Shown: positions 52,901-63,211 of the stretch, in pieces | How the letters are laid out: every line of letters starts with the position of its first letter | How positions within the stretch are numbered: the stretch's first letter is position 1 | Source of the DNA: Bugula neritina | Lineage: Eukaryota; Bryozoa; Gymnolaemata; Cheilostomatida; Bugulidae | Length of the DNA stretch: 64,000 nucleotides | Direction of reading: 5' to 3' | Assembly (NCBI GenBank): GCA_964035545.1 | Contig: OZ037770.1 | Location: forward strand, 12,904,642-12,968,641 | Program-made: the position numbers and the translations under genes | The notes under the pieces: generated by a model | Told to the model about the DNA's origin: nothing | Databases searched by the model: none | What the model saw: the letters and a program-made list of their open reading frames with translations, nothing else

Positions 52901-55900
52901 TGACGTTTCGTAAGTCACTGTTGTTGCAACTTCTCACGTATTTCAGCCAATTTCCAGACCCTTCTTCTGATGCGTCAACCCAGGCTTTCACTTTACCTTT
53001 TTTGTCCACAATCTTCAAATTTAAATGACAATTTTGGTTCAACTAATATGTTTTAAGCAAGACAGAGACGATAATCAACTTCAACTTTTAGGTATTAGTG
53101 ACAAAATTAGACTTCTCGGTTTAGATACTTAGCAGCAAAATGATCACACTTAAACATCACACCATCACAATCAAAACTCAGCAGGATATAAACTGTGCAA
53201 CTGATATCTAGTCTGCGTCTGCATGGAGTGAAGTTTATAGGATGGAATAGTGTTCAATCTGGGCTAACGTATAATTACCTTAAAGGTGTGAAAACAAGAA
53301 CTCTTGTGATTGGATGGCAAATTTAATTTTAGTCATGGGAATGGTCCTATTGAACAGCATGGGAAAGTTGCCAGTTCAAACTTAATTTTGGTAGAAAGAA
53401 ATGGTCTCTGTCCTTTGGTGCATGTATGCTTTTAATGTAATGCAACCAGCAAAGTAGCAATGAATGTAAATTCAATTGATTTTTCGATCATCCTATTATA
53501 ACCATCATACTAAAGCTTTTAACTATGTTTGGTTAGCTGGAAGTCATTCTAGACATAATTTAGGAAAACCATTACTGAAAGCGATTTGGCTAATTTGTTT
53601 GGTAGAAACTTTTTTATTTGGTTAAAGTTTTGCTTCCCAGATCAGAGCATTTATTTACACTAAAACTTAAGTTTGAACACAGCTATGTTTAAGATGTTAG
53701 GTGTACTAAAGATGAGTACTGCTTCCATTGCTTTGAAAGGATGAATTTGTGGTTGCAGTTTGCGTCAACTTATGCTAGAGTTGAAGCAATTGTTCCAAAA
53801 CATTGAATGAAAATAATTTGTGGTCATGCAAACACATTGTGTAAAACACATAGCAATTTAAATAACATTCTATTCACTAACAATAATTAAAACATAATAT
53901 TTTTATTAAGATAATGTCTACTACACTGCTTGCTGAAAACAGTTGACTAAAATATTATTTTTTATTAAAAAACAAATCAATTGTAATTAGTTTCAGTATT
54001 ATAAGAACCATTTTATTCTTTTGAGAATTGGATTAAAATTAAAAAACACTTTTGAATCAAAGCAGCTATTAAATGCTCTTTGTTTAAACACAAAGTTCTA
54101 CCAATAAGTGACAATCCGAGAAAGACTTTTTAAAATAAAGATATTCACGGCTATACAGATTCCTAACATGATACTTTTTCCCATGTTATCTTCATCGTGG
54201 GAACATTCCAAAAGCACAGCTTTCTGCTTAAATAGCATTGTATAAGTAGGCATTATATCACCCAAGTTATCACGTGAATTCACCAAATTTATGGAGGTTC
54301 TCTCTTGACTCATTGTTCTAATTACATATTTCACAATTTCTATAGATTTTCAATTTTTCTGTTTATGGGAACCGTAATTAATCCGCTAACATATTAAACC
54401 AATGCTCACTGATCATAGTAAGAATTTGAATTTTAGTAATTTTCGTGAGTTTTAATTACCACAATCAAAGATAGAGGAAAATGAGCTTCACCAAAATATC
54501 TAGCTGCCACAAATAGCACATACGCTAAAGTCATTTTGTATAGCTGGGAACATGCTATAGGCTTCATTCACTTATAGCCATGTCATTCAATAATCATGTT
54601 TGGAAAGTACAATTAACCAGCTGTGTAGAGTGCAGTTATGAAATATGTGTAAGCATTAGTCATTCGCCCCATTAGTCATCCCAAATCTGATGCAATAATC
54701 GAATAACTAGTAGGAAGGTTATACAAAGGTCTGTAAACAGAATAAAATCCTAGTACTTAACATTGTTCTACCATCATAAGCATTACAAGACCCAAGACTA
54801 TATTGTGAACCAAAACCATATTTTACTCTTCACCGATTGTTACATGTGGACTTTTAACCAACCTGTATTTTATTTAATTAATTAGAAATATACCAGCTGC
54901 TTCAATTTACCAAACATTAGTATCAAAGTTACCATAGCTCAAGAAGTCTATGCAGTCTTGTTATAAAGTAAGGGTGCCTGCCTAACCATACTCATACTTT
55001 TTGTAGGGCTTGGTGTTCAACAATTACATGGGCTTTTATAAGAAATTAATTGACATTTCATCTCAAAAGATAAAGAAACATTATTGTAATATTGTATAGC
55101 TTGGTGCAAGCTTTGTTACTTTCGATATTGAAAATGAAATGGATGGATAAAAGCAAGAGTTTAAAAAACCAAATGTTAAGTTTTTAGTTGGTATAAAAGT
55201 TATGCAAGTTTTATTCTTTTAATACGCTCTTGTAGGTTGATGACAATTTAATGGGTATTCTTCAATTTTATTAAATTTTCCTGTAAACTGCCACCAAAAA
55301 TTAACACTAGCTCTATTACCTATTACTCTATTTCTTCTAACCAACCACAAAGACATCCCAAAGACTATACGTAAGCTTTCCTTAAAAGACCATCAGTCTG
55401 ACGCTATCACCATGCAGTGGAAAAAGAAATAATTAGAATAATGATACTCTGTATGGGACTAGGGGTATCATATTACAAGTATCTCCTTGAAACAGTTGAT
55501 GAGTGGCCCAGTTTATAATACTCGTTAAGTGAACAAAAAAAATAATATAAAATTATGAATTACTTCAATTTGTAAGTTGATTGTTTGGAGTGTTTACTGA
55601 GATAGTGGTGAAGTGTATCTAATGGCCATTTCAGACACCTAGCTGGGTGCTAGTGTCTCCCATCTAAAGCTAATGATTCTCATCTAGCCTCAGAGCCTCA
55701 CACCAATAATGCTATCCTATACGAGTGTATATGAGTCTGCCCCTTACTAGACCAGTAAATGACATTTTATTAATTTAGCTACTCAAAAGTTTATTAATTC
55801 TTATTTTGCAAACTGCCAAATACCCAAGCACTCATGACTAAATTAGATACTGGATGTTAGAGTGTCAGTGACATTGCAGGTATAGCTGCTTCTTACACGC

Positions 55901-57676
55901 CTCCTTCATCCCAGTCTTAGCATCTCATTCCATGAACTGCTCGTAGCATTAGCAACTGTGCTATAGCACTAGTAACTGTATAGCATTATAGCAACTGTAT
56001 AGCTCTAGTAACTGTATAGCATCATAGCAACTGTATAGCACTATAAGTAACTGCATAGCACTAGTAACTGTATTATAGCACTAGTAACTGTATAGCACTA
56101 GTAGTTGTATAGCATTATAGCAATTGTGCTATATAGCACTAGTAACTGTATAGCACTAGTAACTGTATAGCATTAGTAACTGTATAGCATTAGCAACTGT
56201 ATAGAATTAGTAATGGTATAGCACTATGGTAACTCAAATTAGGAAAAATGATTTGGGGACACTCGCAGCTACAGACTACATTATTCAATGAAAAATAGCC
56301 TCAGATAGATAGTGATGTTTTTCCAAAACTTAAGTGATAATTTTCTTGCTAAAATCTCACACTATATGCAGTGTAGCATGCTTACGCGTTTGCTAACAAA
56401 TAATAACTATTATAGGCAACGCCTAGACTATTATTTATAGCATATACAACTATATTTCATACAAAAGTGGTTAAAGTATCATATACGCATGCAATTCACT
56501 GCAGTGAGGGCCCAAAAGATATAAGAAATGTACCACTTTTGTAAGATATAATGTTATAGTATTCCTTCACCTTTAGCACATTTGATAATCAAGTGTTATA
56601 TGAAGTAATATTTTTAATTCCTGCTTTTTGCCATTTTAGCAATATATATGAGATTACTTGGAAATTGCAATTATTTTAGACAAACAAATACCAGTCAATT
56701 CTAACAAAGAAGTTCTTCAGTCAAAATGATAATGCTAATTAAAATCTGCTTCTAAACTTAAATTCACAGAACTAATTAATTTACTTTGTAATGGCACCTC
56801 CCAAACAAATTTCTTATCAGTATTATTTGTAGGGTGGTGTCATAGCCCGTCTCGTAATGTTGACTGTGACTTAGTCTAGCATGCTGTTATAACCCATCAC
56901 TGATGGCATCTTACAGTTTAATTTGAAAGATCATGTTGCTAAGTATGGTTATACAACATACAGTTGTGCCTAACCTTACGATCCCATATCTTCTTACTAT
57001 CTTTTAAATTAGTTTGGCATATTCTTTATATTGAGCATCAATTATATCATCTACAGCTGTAACCTAGCAACAGCAACTTTATTAAACTGCGATGCTTTTT
57101 GCTCAGCAGTTTAGATGGAGGCTGTTGAAAATATCAGTAAAAACCAAAGAATAGATTTAGGCTTGGATATATTTACTTTTGATTATTTGCATCAAAATAG
57201 AAGTTTACAATTATTATATATGGACTTTTTTCTATTTATAAGTTGCTTTTAATTTGAAAAAGTCATGATTCAGTATGGAATCTAGCTATTGATTTCTAAT
57301 CTTGATCAACCGATGTCTAGCATGCATTAGACATTAGCCATTAGAGTTCCCTACCAGAAAATAAATTGCAGCAATCTATTACTTATTTCACAAAGAGAAT
57401 TTCCCAAACATATTCTTACAATAATTTAAATGATTCTTTTTGTTATGAATATATTTTTTAGTAACATTATGTAATAGAACTACGTATAACTTACCTCCCA
57501 AGCACTGCTTGCATCTTCGCAAATAGTTTTAACTGTTCCTGCAAAAGGTCCGAATTTCATACCTTTAGGTAGTGGCTCTTTGGTGTAGATTCCCAGACCT
57601 GTGAAAGAGGTCATAATTATAGCATAGTTCATAAAAATTATATAACTAAATGATATATATATATATAATATATTAG

Positions 57677-57724
<48 letters not shown>

Positions 57725-60700
57725 ATATATTAGTAATATAATATATTATGCTATATAATAAAATAGATATTTACTCTGAATATTATATATGTTAAAATAC
57801 TATGAGATAAGGCAACATAGTAACGCTTAGTATGTTGTGTAATTCTGGTTTTAATGTATTATAAATAGCATTATATTATATACATGGGTGTAAGATGTAA
57901 TACAGTAAAGCAATATACAAAAGCTAAGCGAGTAAATATATTATCCATTGTTATTAAATTTTACCATTATATTTCTTTGCTTATTGTGGTACCATAAGGT
58001 ATTGCATTTTAATTTTTAGGTTGATGGAAAAAATTTATTTGAATGCAACAAGGTTTAAGCAGTGATGGACTAGTTTTTTTGAAAATATGTAATTTAAATT
58101 TGTTTTCTAAACACACGATAATAAATAGATGAATATATAATACTGGCCACTAAAGTTGTGTTCTTGGATTTTGCAAGATAACCATCTAATATGCAAATTA
58201 TATTACTCGCGGTTAGAATTAAGAAAGCTGAAATAAATAAAATATTACATAATAATAAAAACCTACCATCAAATGTTTGAGATTCCTTGAGGTAGAATTG
58301 AGATGGAACAATGATTTCTTCAGGAATATAAACTGAGCTCTTCATGTCAGCGTGTAGAGGTTGTTGAATAAGCATATCTTGATGTGTTTTCCTGTTTCCT
58401 AAGTCAGAGAGTTTGCCCTCTACAGAAGTTTGACTGCCTTGGGGTGAAGGCTCCGTGCTATCTTCACACTTTTCGTGCACAGATTGAGCTGTGTCATCCC
58501 TCTCTTGATTACTGCCCTCTACAATTCAGCAAGTGCTGTGATCATGTGATATTGCTTATCAGTTTCTCAGCGTTTGATTGGCTGATTTGAAGTGTCTTTT
58601 TCCTTAGTCCTATAAGCTTGTAATTAAATACTGATGTTTTATATACAAATGCTTATTTGTATATAATTTACAATTATATTAGTTTTAAAATTTATGGAAG
58701 GTGAAAATCATAAAAACCTTTGAAGTTGTTGCTCAAAAACCTGTCAATCTGTAACGCTGCCTAGATATGAAAGCAAAAAGATTTAAGTTGCTACAACAAA
58801 TTTCATAGTTTATATACGTAATTTCATTTGTAAATTTTACAAGTTGAGCATTCACAACACTTGTTCTGTCACAATTATTTTATACGATTGTAAAACACTG
58901 ATGTTAGACATATTGTAGAATTTAAAATTTTGATTATTACAACAGAGTAACAATTCCTTTTTATGATAAAAAGACAAATACAGCAACGTTTTAAAGTTTA
59001 ATTCGGAGCCATTACAATGTTCTACAAGGAAAAATTTATGTGAGTGGAAGTTTTGGAATATAATCTTGTACTCATATACATGCATAGGTGAATTTATGAA
59101 AAGGTTGGCTTGAGTTATATTTACTGTGTTTGTAGGCCGATACATGAGCTTTAATTGATGCAAAGAGAGCATGTAATATTTACTAAAGGAAATTACTCTA
59201 ATGAGTAGCAGCAATAAAAGTAGATTAGATGTGCCCATACATTGTCCTTGTATATCTATATCAAAGGGGGACCTGCTGAGTCCCATCACTATTTTCATTA
59301 CAGCAGAATCACAAAGTCAGCATAAAAATGAAATTATCTGACTTGTATCAAGATAACAATGGGATGTCCTGGTTAGAAGAAGTATAATAATTAATACTCA
59401 ACACTCATTGTGTCTGCTGGGTTATACTTGTTTGTTACAAAGAATCTACTTAGTTGCATGTTGCAAAAAACTCATGCAAGTTTATAATCGCTATCCTTGT
59501 GGGAAAACCCCTGATAGAAGGGGTTTTTGTTAAAAAGGGCTAAGGACTTATTCAGATGGGACACAAGAGCAGTTATGACTAGATGCTCTTCCTAACATCA
59601 CCAATGGCCTTTGTCAGGTTCTAACCCATGACTTAGTGTTTTATGCTTTAACCCCTAGACCACGGTTGCTTCCTACTTGGTTGCATGTCTGAAATATTTT
59701 AATTTATTGAGAACATATTGTTTAATGTGAATACTAAAAGTTTTTGTTTCCTGGTGGCAAAAGAAAAGTTCACAAAAATATATATCCTAAAAATCTAGCA
59801 ATACGAGATGCTGCATTTAGAGAGTTTCAAGTTTAACTCATTTCTATATTGTATTTTTTATTATAATAGGGGTAACGGGGGGGGGGGGGGGCACAACGGG
59901 CCGAATTTTACATTTGTTGCTCTTATTTGTCTGTTTTTCAAGTTACCAGTTCAATAATCTCTAGTCTTAATGCTGCATCTGTTGTCTATTATAGGTATCA
60001 GTTTGTTGTTTCTATCTCTTTCACAACTTTCAGAATAATGAAATGTTCACGACAAAAAAATTGGCCCATTGTGCCCCGGTACCGGGGTACAATGGGACAC
60101 AACAAATATATTGAAATGTTGCGTATATTTTGTTACATCTGATCTTTATTTATTTAATAATACAAATAAATAAAGATACTCTTTCAGATCTACAGCAAAA
60201 TTCATGTTTTAGCTGTACAGTTTGTGTTACTACGGTTAGCAGAGGAAGGCAAAATCAAACGCACGTCATTCGGTTCTGCAGTGCCATTATCATTACTGTT
60301 TAGAACTAAAAATGTTCTGTTATTTTCCCTTCAGAGCAATGTTTATCAAAAAAAACTTTAGTAACCTGTACTACAAAAATCCGAGTAGACTTTTTCTATG
60401 AACTGTAGCTAAGGTGCATGCATGACTGAGGTTTGTGACTGGAGTACGGAGGGGAGAGGGGGAGCAAATGAGCAAATCACAATTTATTTCAGTCAAATAC
60501 ATGTATATTCCCTCAATGGTGTAATATATAATGATTATCATGACTATCTACTAGTAGCAACAGCAGAGTGTTTTGTATTATGTATAAAATTGCAAAACTT
60601 CAACCTCACCAGATGTATATATTAGGGGAGCTTCAACTTGTAGTTTTGTACTCTTACCATGATGTCTTTGATATTTTACAAAAAGGTCAGAAATGGCTAT

Positions 60701-61167
60701 ATCTATAGATTTTAGTAACAGTTCAACCAACTTTTTAGGCAAACAAACTAATAACAGTGATCAGGGTGCAATAATCAGGTGGCCCATTGTGCCCCGGTCA
60801 GCGTAGCCCATTGTGCCCCGTGTGGCCAAATTGCAAATAAATGTGCCTCAAGGAAAATTTATTTCAGTGTTTGCTGTTATACTAGTTAAGCATTGTAGAG
60901 ACAAGCAATGGCAACAATATTAGTAAAATCTAGGCTTCTTGCCTTTGAGTGTAAAAAGTTATGAGGCTTTAACGACGTCCTAAAAAATTTACAAAAAGTA
61001 GGTAAAAACAGTTTTTTACTTGCCTTTTCAACACGTATGTTCCGCAAGTGTTGAAACTACAAAGGCTGAATAATTATGTCAATATCTTTTTATGAAAAAA
61101 AAAATCACAACTCTAAGTTAATAAGTTCTCTCACAATTTGGCCGGCTTTTTGTACCCCTATGACCGT

Positions 61168-61211
<44 letters not shown>

Positions 61212-63211
61212 TTACCCCTATTACGATGAAAAGCTATATTTTCTTTTTCATATGTTCATCCATTAATGCTGAGGTCTGCAAACATTGTTGTGAATTAGAT
61301 AATATAATTTAAAGATCTAGATAAAAGTGGTGGTAATTTTAAAAAATTCAGTACCTTATACTTATGAGTTTGTAATAAGCAATAAATTATGATACCTTTA
61401 ATTCAATGCAAACTAATAGTACACAATCCCTAATAGCTAATTGCTATAGGCTACATTTGATTCTATATACTGAAAGATGATTAAAAACCAAGTAGCTCAC
61501 ATTTCAATTGCTTTCACTATAGCTACTTGGCGATGAGTGAGAGGGGCAATAAACAAGATATTTTATTGATTGTTTGAAGTTGATGCTGAGTTAAATTTAG
61601 TTTAATCTAATCTGAGAAGTAATAAAGCCGCACTTGAAGATGTGTACCCAACAGCACACTAACTGCTCGCCGTTGGTAGGCACTTAAGAGCTGGAACAAT
61701 GTAGGATACTTCAGCTACCAACTAGGACAGTGATTATTTGCTTTTGAGGTGACGAATGTTTGATTACGAAACAAACATACCATATATTCCAGAAAAATAT
61801 CTCCTATTCTTTTGATGTTGTCTATAATAAATTCAACTTTTTATTTGAATATACTGTAACTTGTGTTGGAGCAATAATTTATGCAGCATTACCTTTCTAT
61901 TCTTTTTTCCTAAAATCCTCTCAATGGGCTAATTTATTTTATTTCTTACCAACATTTTTGAGCAAACATAATTACTATATTAATGGCTCAATTTTATTTT
62001 TTAAACAAAAATTTGGGGGTTTAATAATTGATTTTAGCAAATCTTATATTGGTTGTAGCATAGAAAGAGCCGGAGGTATTAATTTGGGGAAAATGAGTGA
62101 CTGTCACATAGTATGCTAGTTATTTAATGTCACCAAGGACAGTATATCTCCTAGCATAGAAACGCACTCAACTTTTCATCCTTATTCCTGTACTTTATCT
62201 ATTTTAATATTCTCTACGTGAAGTATCGGCTAGCAAGCGTCAAGTGCCATCTAAGGGCACGCAAATGTCTTGAGGCAGATAAAACAGTAAACATTGGTAA
62301 ACAAATATCCCGTATTCTCTTATCATATTAATTATTAGCAATGAAGATGAATTTACTATTTAATGTGATAAAAGTTAGGAAAGTAATTCTTCCTTTGATT
62401 TACCGTCATTGTTTATACGCACCTCTGAAATAAGCTAAACTTTAAATCTATCAGGGCGTTTCGTGAAATTATTCAACATTTTTAGCATTGATTAGACTCT
62501 AATAAACAAGTAATATCTTTCCTTTAAAGTAGCGACTTCAATGCACACAATAGTCATCAAAAGAGCTTCTTAACGTTTAGTAAGTGATATATTGTTTTTA
62601 AAAAAAACTTGCTCAAATTAAAACTAATTAAATTGGTCATTTTAGCTTCAATCCACACATGAGTACACAGCAGTTCTGGGCTGTATATAATTTATACTAC
62701 AGCATCGCATTTTAAAGCTTCCATTGATACAAAAACTTGGCCTTTGGACATACCTATGATATTTATGTCATAAAGTAGCTACAGTACATTATCAGTAAAT
62801 ATATGCCTGTGAAACTCACAGCAATTCATTATAAACCTTACACCTCCTATACCCTCTAGAGTTCCTGACTGTACACAATGTGAACATCTTCAGTGAAGGA
62901 TAGATTATAGTATAAATAGCAGATAATCTATATAACACTTACATGCATATTATAAGTAAGTATTACAGGTTAAGATGTGTATTTATTGCATATTAAGAGA
63001 CTACACTATGTACAGTAGATAACTTGTAGAATGCCTAATCGCAATGATCACTCGTATTGAATAGAGAGATGTCTCTAAAGTGTTTACACAGAAGCGAAAT
63101 TGATGAGAAACTGTCTCAATAGTATCCCTAAATCTTCACACACCACTTTACTTGAAGTAGGAGATGATCCAGGAGTGGATTCAGGAGATGTAGTATGCCC
63201 CCTTCCGTGGT
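46657..63211 (-). CDS. MECOM: MECOM/PRDM16 (PRDM3/16, hamlet-type) zinc-finger regulator, 5' end outside
   Basis: Nuclear PR-domain transcription regulator. Phase-matched exons: 63211-63152, 58518-58267, 57598-57495, 53012-52793, 52130-51944, 50712-50622, 50110-49892, 49562-49426, 48984-48749, 48548-48315, 48113-47731, 47569-47306, 46950-46657; at least 892 residues. Order: [20 protein letters not shown] (the pre-PR signature of this family), PR domain ([20 protein letters not shown] ... [18 protein letters not shown] ... EKELLLF), finger 1, an acidic linker, fingers matching numbers 4-7 ([37 protein letters not shown]), a Pro/Ser region, a polyGln run, PLDLS (CtBP-binding type), then the three C-terminal fingers ([20 protein letters not shown]). 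Fingers 2 and 3 of the vertebrate protein are not present. The protein ends about 30 residues after the last finger. Long introns hold SINEs, a hAT MITE, a TIR element, minisatellites and an inverted repeat. Confidence 0.93.
47105..47270. mobile_element. hAT-type MITE, 166 bp
   Basis: Terminal inverted repeats of the form GGGGTGGGCAACT / AGTTGCCCACCCC. Flanking 8-bp direct repeats CTATAAAA and CTCTAGAA (6 of 8 equal); the right one fits the nTCTAGAn target preference of hAT elements. In the last MECOM intron, ending 36 bp from the donor-side exon edge at 47306. Confidence 0.8.
47731..48113 (-). CDS. MECOM: MECOM PLDLS (CtBP motif) exon
   Basis: Contains [17 protein letters not shown], the P-L-D-L-S CtBP co-repressor docking motif, beside a Lys/Arg stretch (APKRKAGK). 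It is followed by [12 protein letters not shown]. Confidence 0.9.
48315..48548 (-). CDS. MECOM: MECOM polyglutamine exon
   Basis: Encodes a run of 12-13 Gln (mixed CAG/CAA codons) between [13 protein letters not shown] and [17 protein letters not shown] in the unstructured middle region. Length variation among individuals is likely for such a run. Confidence 0.85.
49426..49562 (-). CDS. MECOM: MECOM zinc fingers 6 and 7 exon
   Basis: [20 protein letters not shown], then [20 protein letters not shown] and LSKHK, completed by RFC in the next exon. Matches the last two fingers of the N-terminal array. Confidence 0.95.
49892..50110 (-). CDS. MECOM: MECOM zinc fingers 4 and 5 exon
   Basis: [20 protein letters not shown], then [20 protein letters not shown] and the first Cys of the next finger. 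These are near-identical to vertebrate fingers 4 and 5. Confidence 0.95.
51646..51739 (+). repeat. Left arm of a 94-bp inverted repeat in MECOM
   Basis: Pairs with 53485-53578 in inverse orientation, with about five mismatches in 94 positions. Contains 'gaatgacttccagctaacca'. Confidence 0.93.
51944..52130 (-). CDS. MECOM: MECOM zinc finger 1 exon
   Basis: [20 protein letters not shown] followed by MFSC gives a C2HC finger like the first finger of MECOM (C-x2-C...H...C). It then runs into an unconserved linker. Confidence 0.88.
52172..52365 (+). mobile_element. tRNA-derived SINE copy
   Basis: Head 'ggagtagctgtggtctagta', box B 'gatgggttcaaac', body 'ggccattgg', 'catccagtcatagt', 'catcaagggtttctcaca', end 'ggtgatcataaac'. 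Lies between MECOM exons 53012-52793 and 52130-51944, antisense to the gene. Confidence 0.85.
52793..53012 (-). CDS. MECOM: MECOM PR-domain exon, second part
   Basis: [40 protein letters not shown], then [18 protein letters not shown]. This matches the WLKYIR..N.....Q...I.Y......I..GEELL core of the PR (SET-related) domain. Bracketed together with the next exon by an inverted repeat. Confidence 0.92.
53485..53578 (-). repeat. Right arm of the 94-bp inverted repeat in MECOM
   Basis: Reverse complement of 51646-51739. The two arms enclose MECOM exons 53012-52793 and 52130-51944. Confidence 0.93.
53579..57494. other. MECOM intron, mostly unannotated
   Basis: AT-rich. Contains the minisatellite at 55935-56225 and no supported exon. 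The minus-strand open frame at 54334-54098 lacks splice and domain support. Confidence 0.4.
55935..56225. repeat. Degenerate minisatellite, 'agcactagtaactgtat' unit
   Basis: About 15 imperfect copies of a 16-20-bp unit (agca[ct]tagtaactgtat) in the MECOM intron. Confidence 0.9.
57495..57598 (-). CDS. MECOM: MECOM PR-domain exon, first part
   Basis: [20 protein letters not shown] then [15 protein letters not shown]. It corresponds to GLGIWTKRKIEVGEKFGPYVGE..SYGWE of the family. Joins exon 58518-58267 at a split Gly codon and exon 53012-52793 in phase 0. Confidence 0.9.
57650..57745. repeat. AT dinucleotide microsatellite
   Basis: (TA)n tracts interrupted by 'ttagtaata', 50 bp upstream of the acceptor of the first PR-domain exon. 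Confidence 0.95.
58267..58518 (-). CDS. MECOM: MECOM pre-PR exon
   Basis: Low-complexity N-terminal segment ending [20 protein letters not shown] and QTFDG. The family has '[20 protein letters not shown]...GAG' at this place, which fixes both the identity and the exon phase. Confidence 0.88.
59468..59675 (-). mobile_element. tRNA-derived SINE copy (reverse)
   Basis: Full-length reverse copy. Body 'ccctgatagaaggggttttt', 'gactagatgctcttcctaac', 'ccaatggcctttg', then head 'aacccatgac' and 'aacccctagaccacgg'. In the MECOM intron between 63152 and 58518. Confidence 0.85.
59866..61221. mobile_element. TIR element of 1,356 bp with TA target duplication and G/C-tract termini
   Basis: Left end ATAGGGGTAACGG, then a 15-G run and GCACAACGG. 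The right end is the exact inverse, with a 39-C run (61172-61210) before GTTACCCCTAT. TA flanks both ends (59864-59865 and 61222-61223), as in Tc1/mariner-like insertion. No transposase frame is seen, so it is non-autonomous. Inside are three copies of GCCCATTGTGCCCCG-type words. In a MECOM 5' intron. Confidence 0.75.
60065..60096. repeat. 32-bp near-perfect palindrome
   Basis: CCCATTGTGCCCCGG followed by TACCGGGGTACAATGGG. Only one base pair of the palindrome is mismatched. Located inside the TIR element; half-sites recur at 60782 and 60807. Confidence 0.9.
61222..63151. other. MECOM 5' intron, right part
   Basis: AT-rich with no supported exon. The plus-strand open frame at 61760-62119 has Phe/Ile/Tyr-rich AT-driven composition and no splice or domain support. 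Confidence 0.35.
63152..63211 (-). CDS. MECOM: Tentative upstream MECOM exon
   Basis: Acceptor 'tctatcag', donor 'TCAA|gtaaag'. Encodes [19 protein letters not shown] in the phase required by exon 58518-58267 (split Lys codon). The Ser/Pro/Thr composition fits the variable segment before the PR domain. The start codon lies beyond the window. Confidence 0.5.

Noticed and set aside
52793-57598. PRDM9-type SET/PR domain
   Set aside because: The pre-PR signature, finger sequences and PLDLS motif are those of MECOM/PRDM16; no KRAB, SSXRD or long tandem finger array.
58852-59298. 148-codon minus-strand open frame
   Set aside because: AT-driven composition inside a MECOM intron; no family likeness and it does not join the MECOM exons.
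61760-62119. 119-codon plus-strand open frame
   Set aside because: Phe/Tyr/Ile-rich, AT-driven composition in an intron, without splice sites or recognisable motif.
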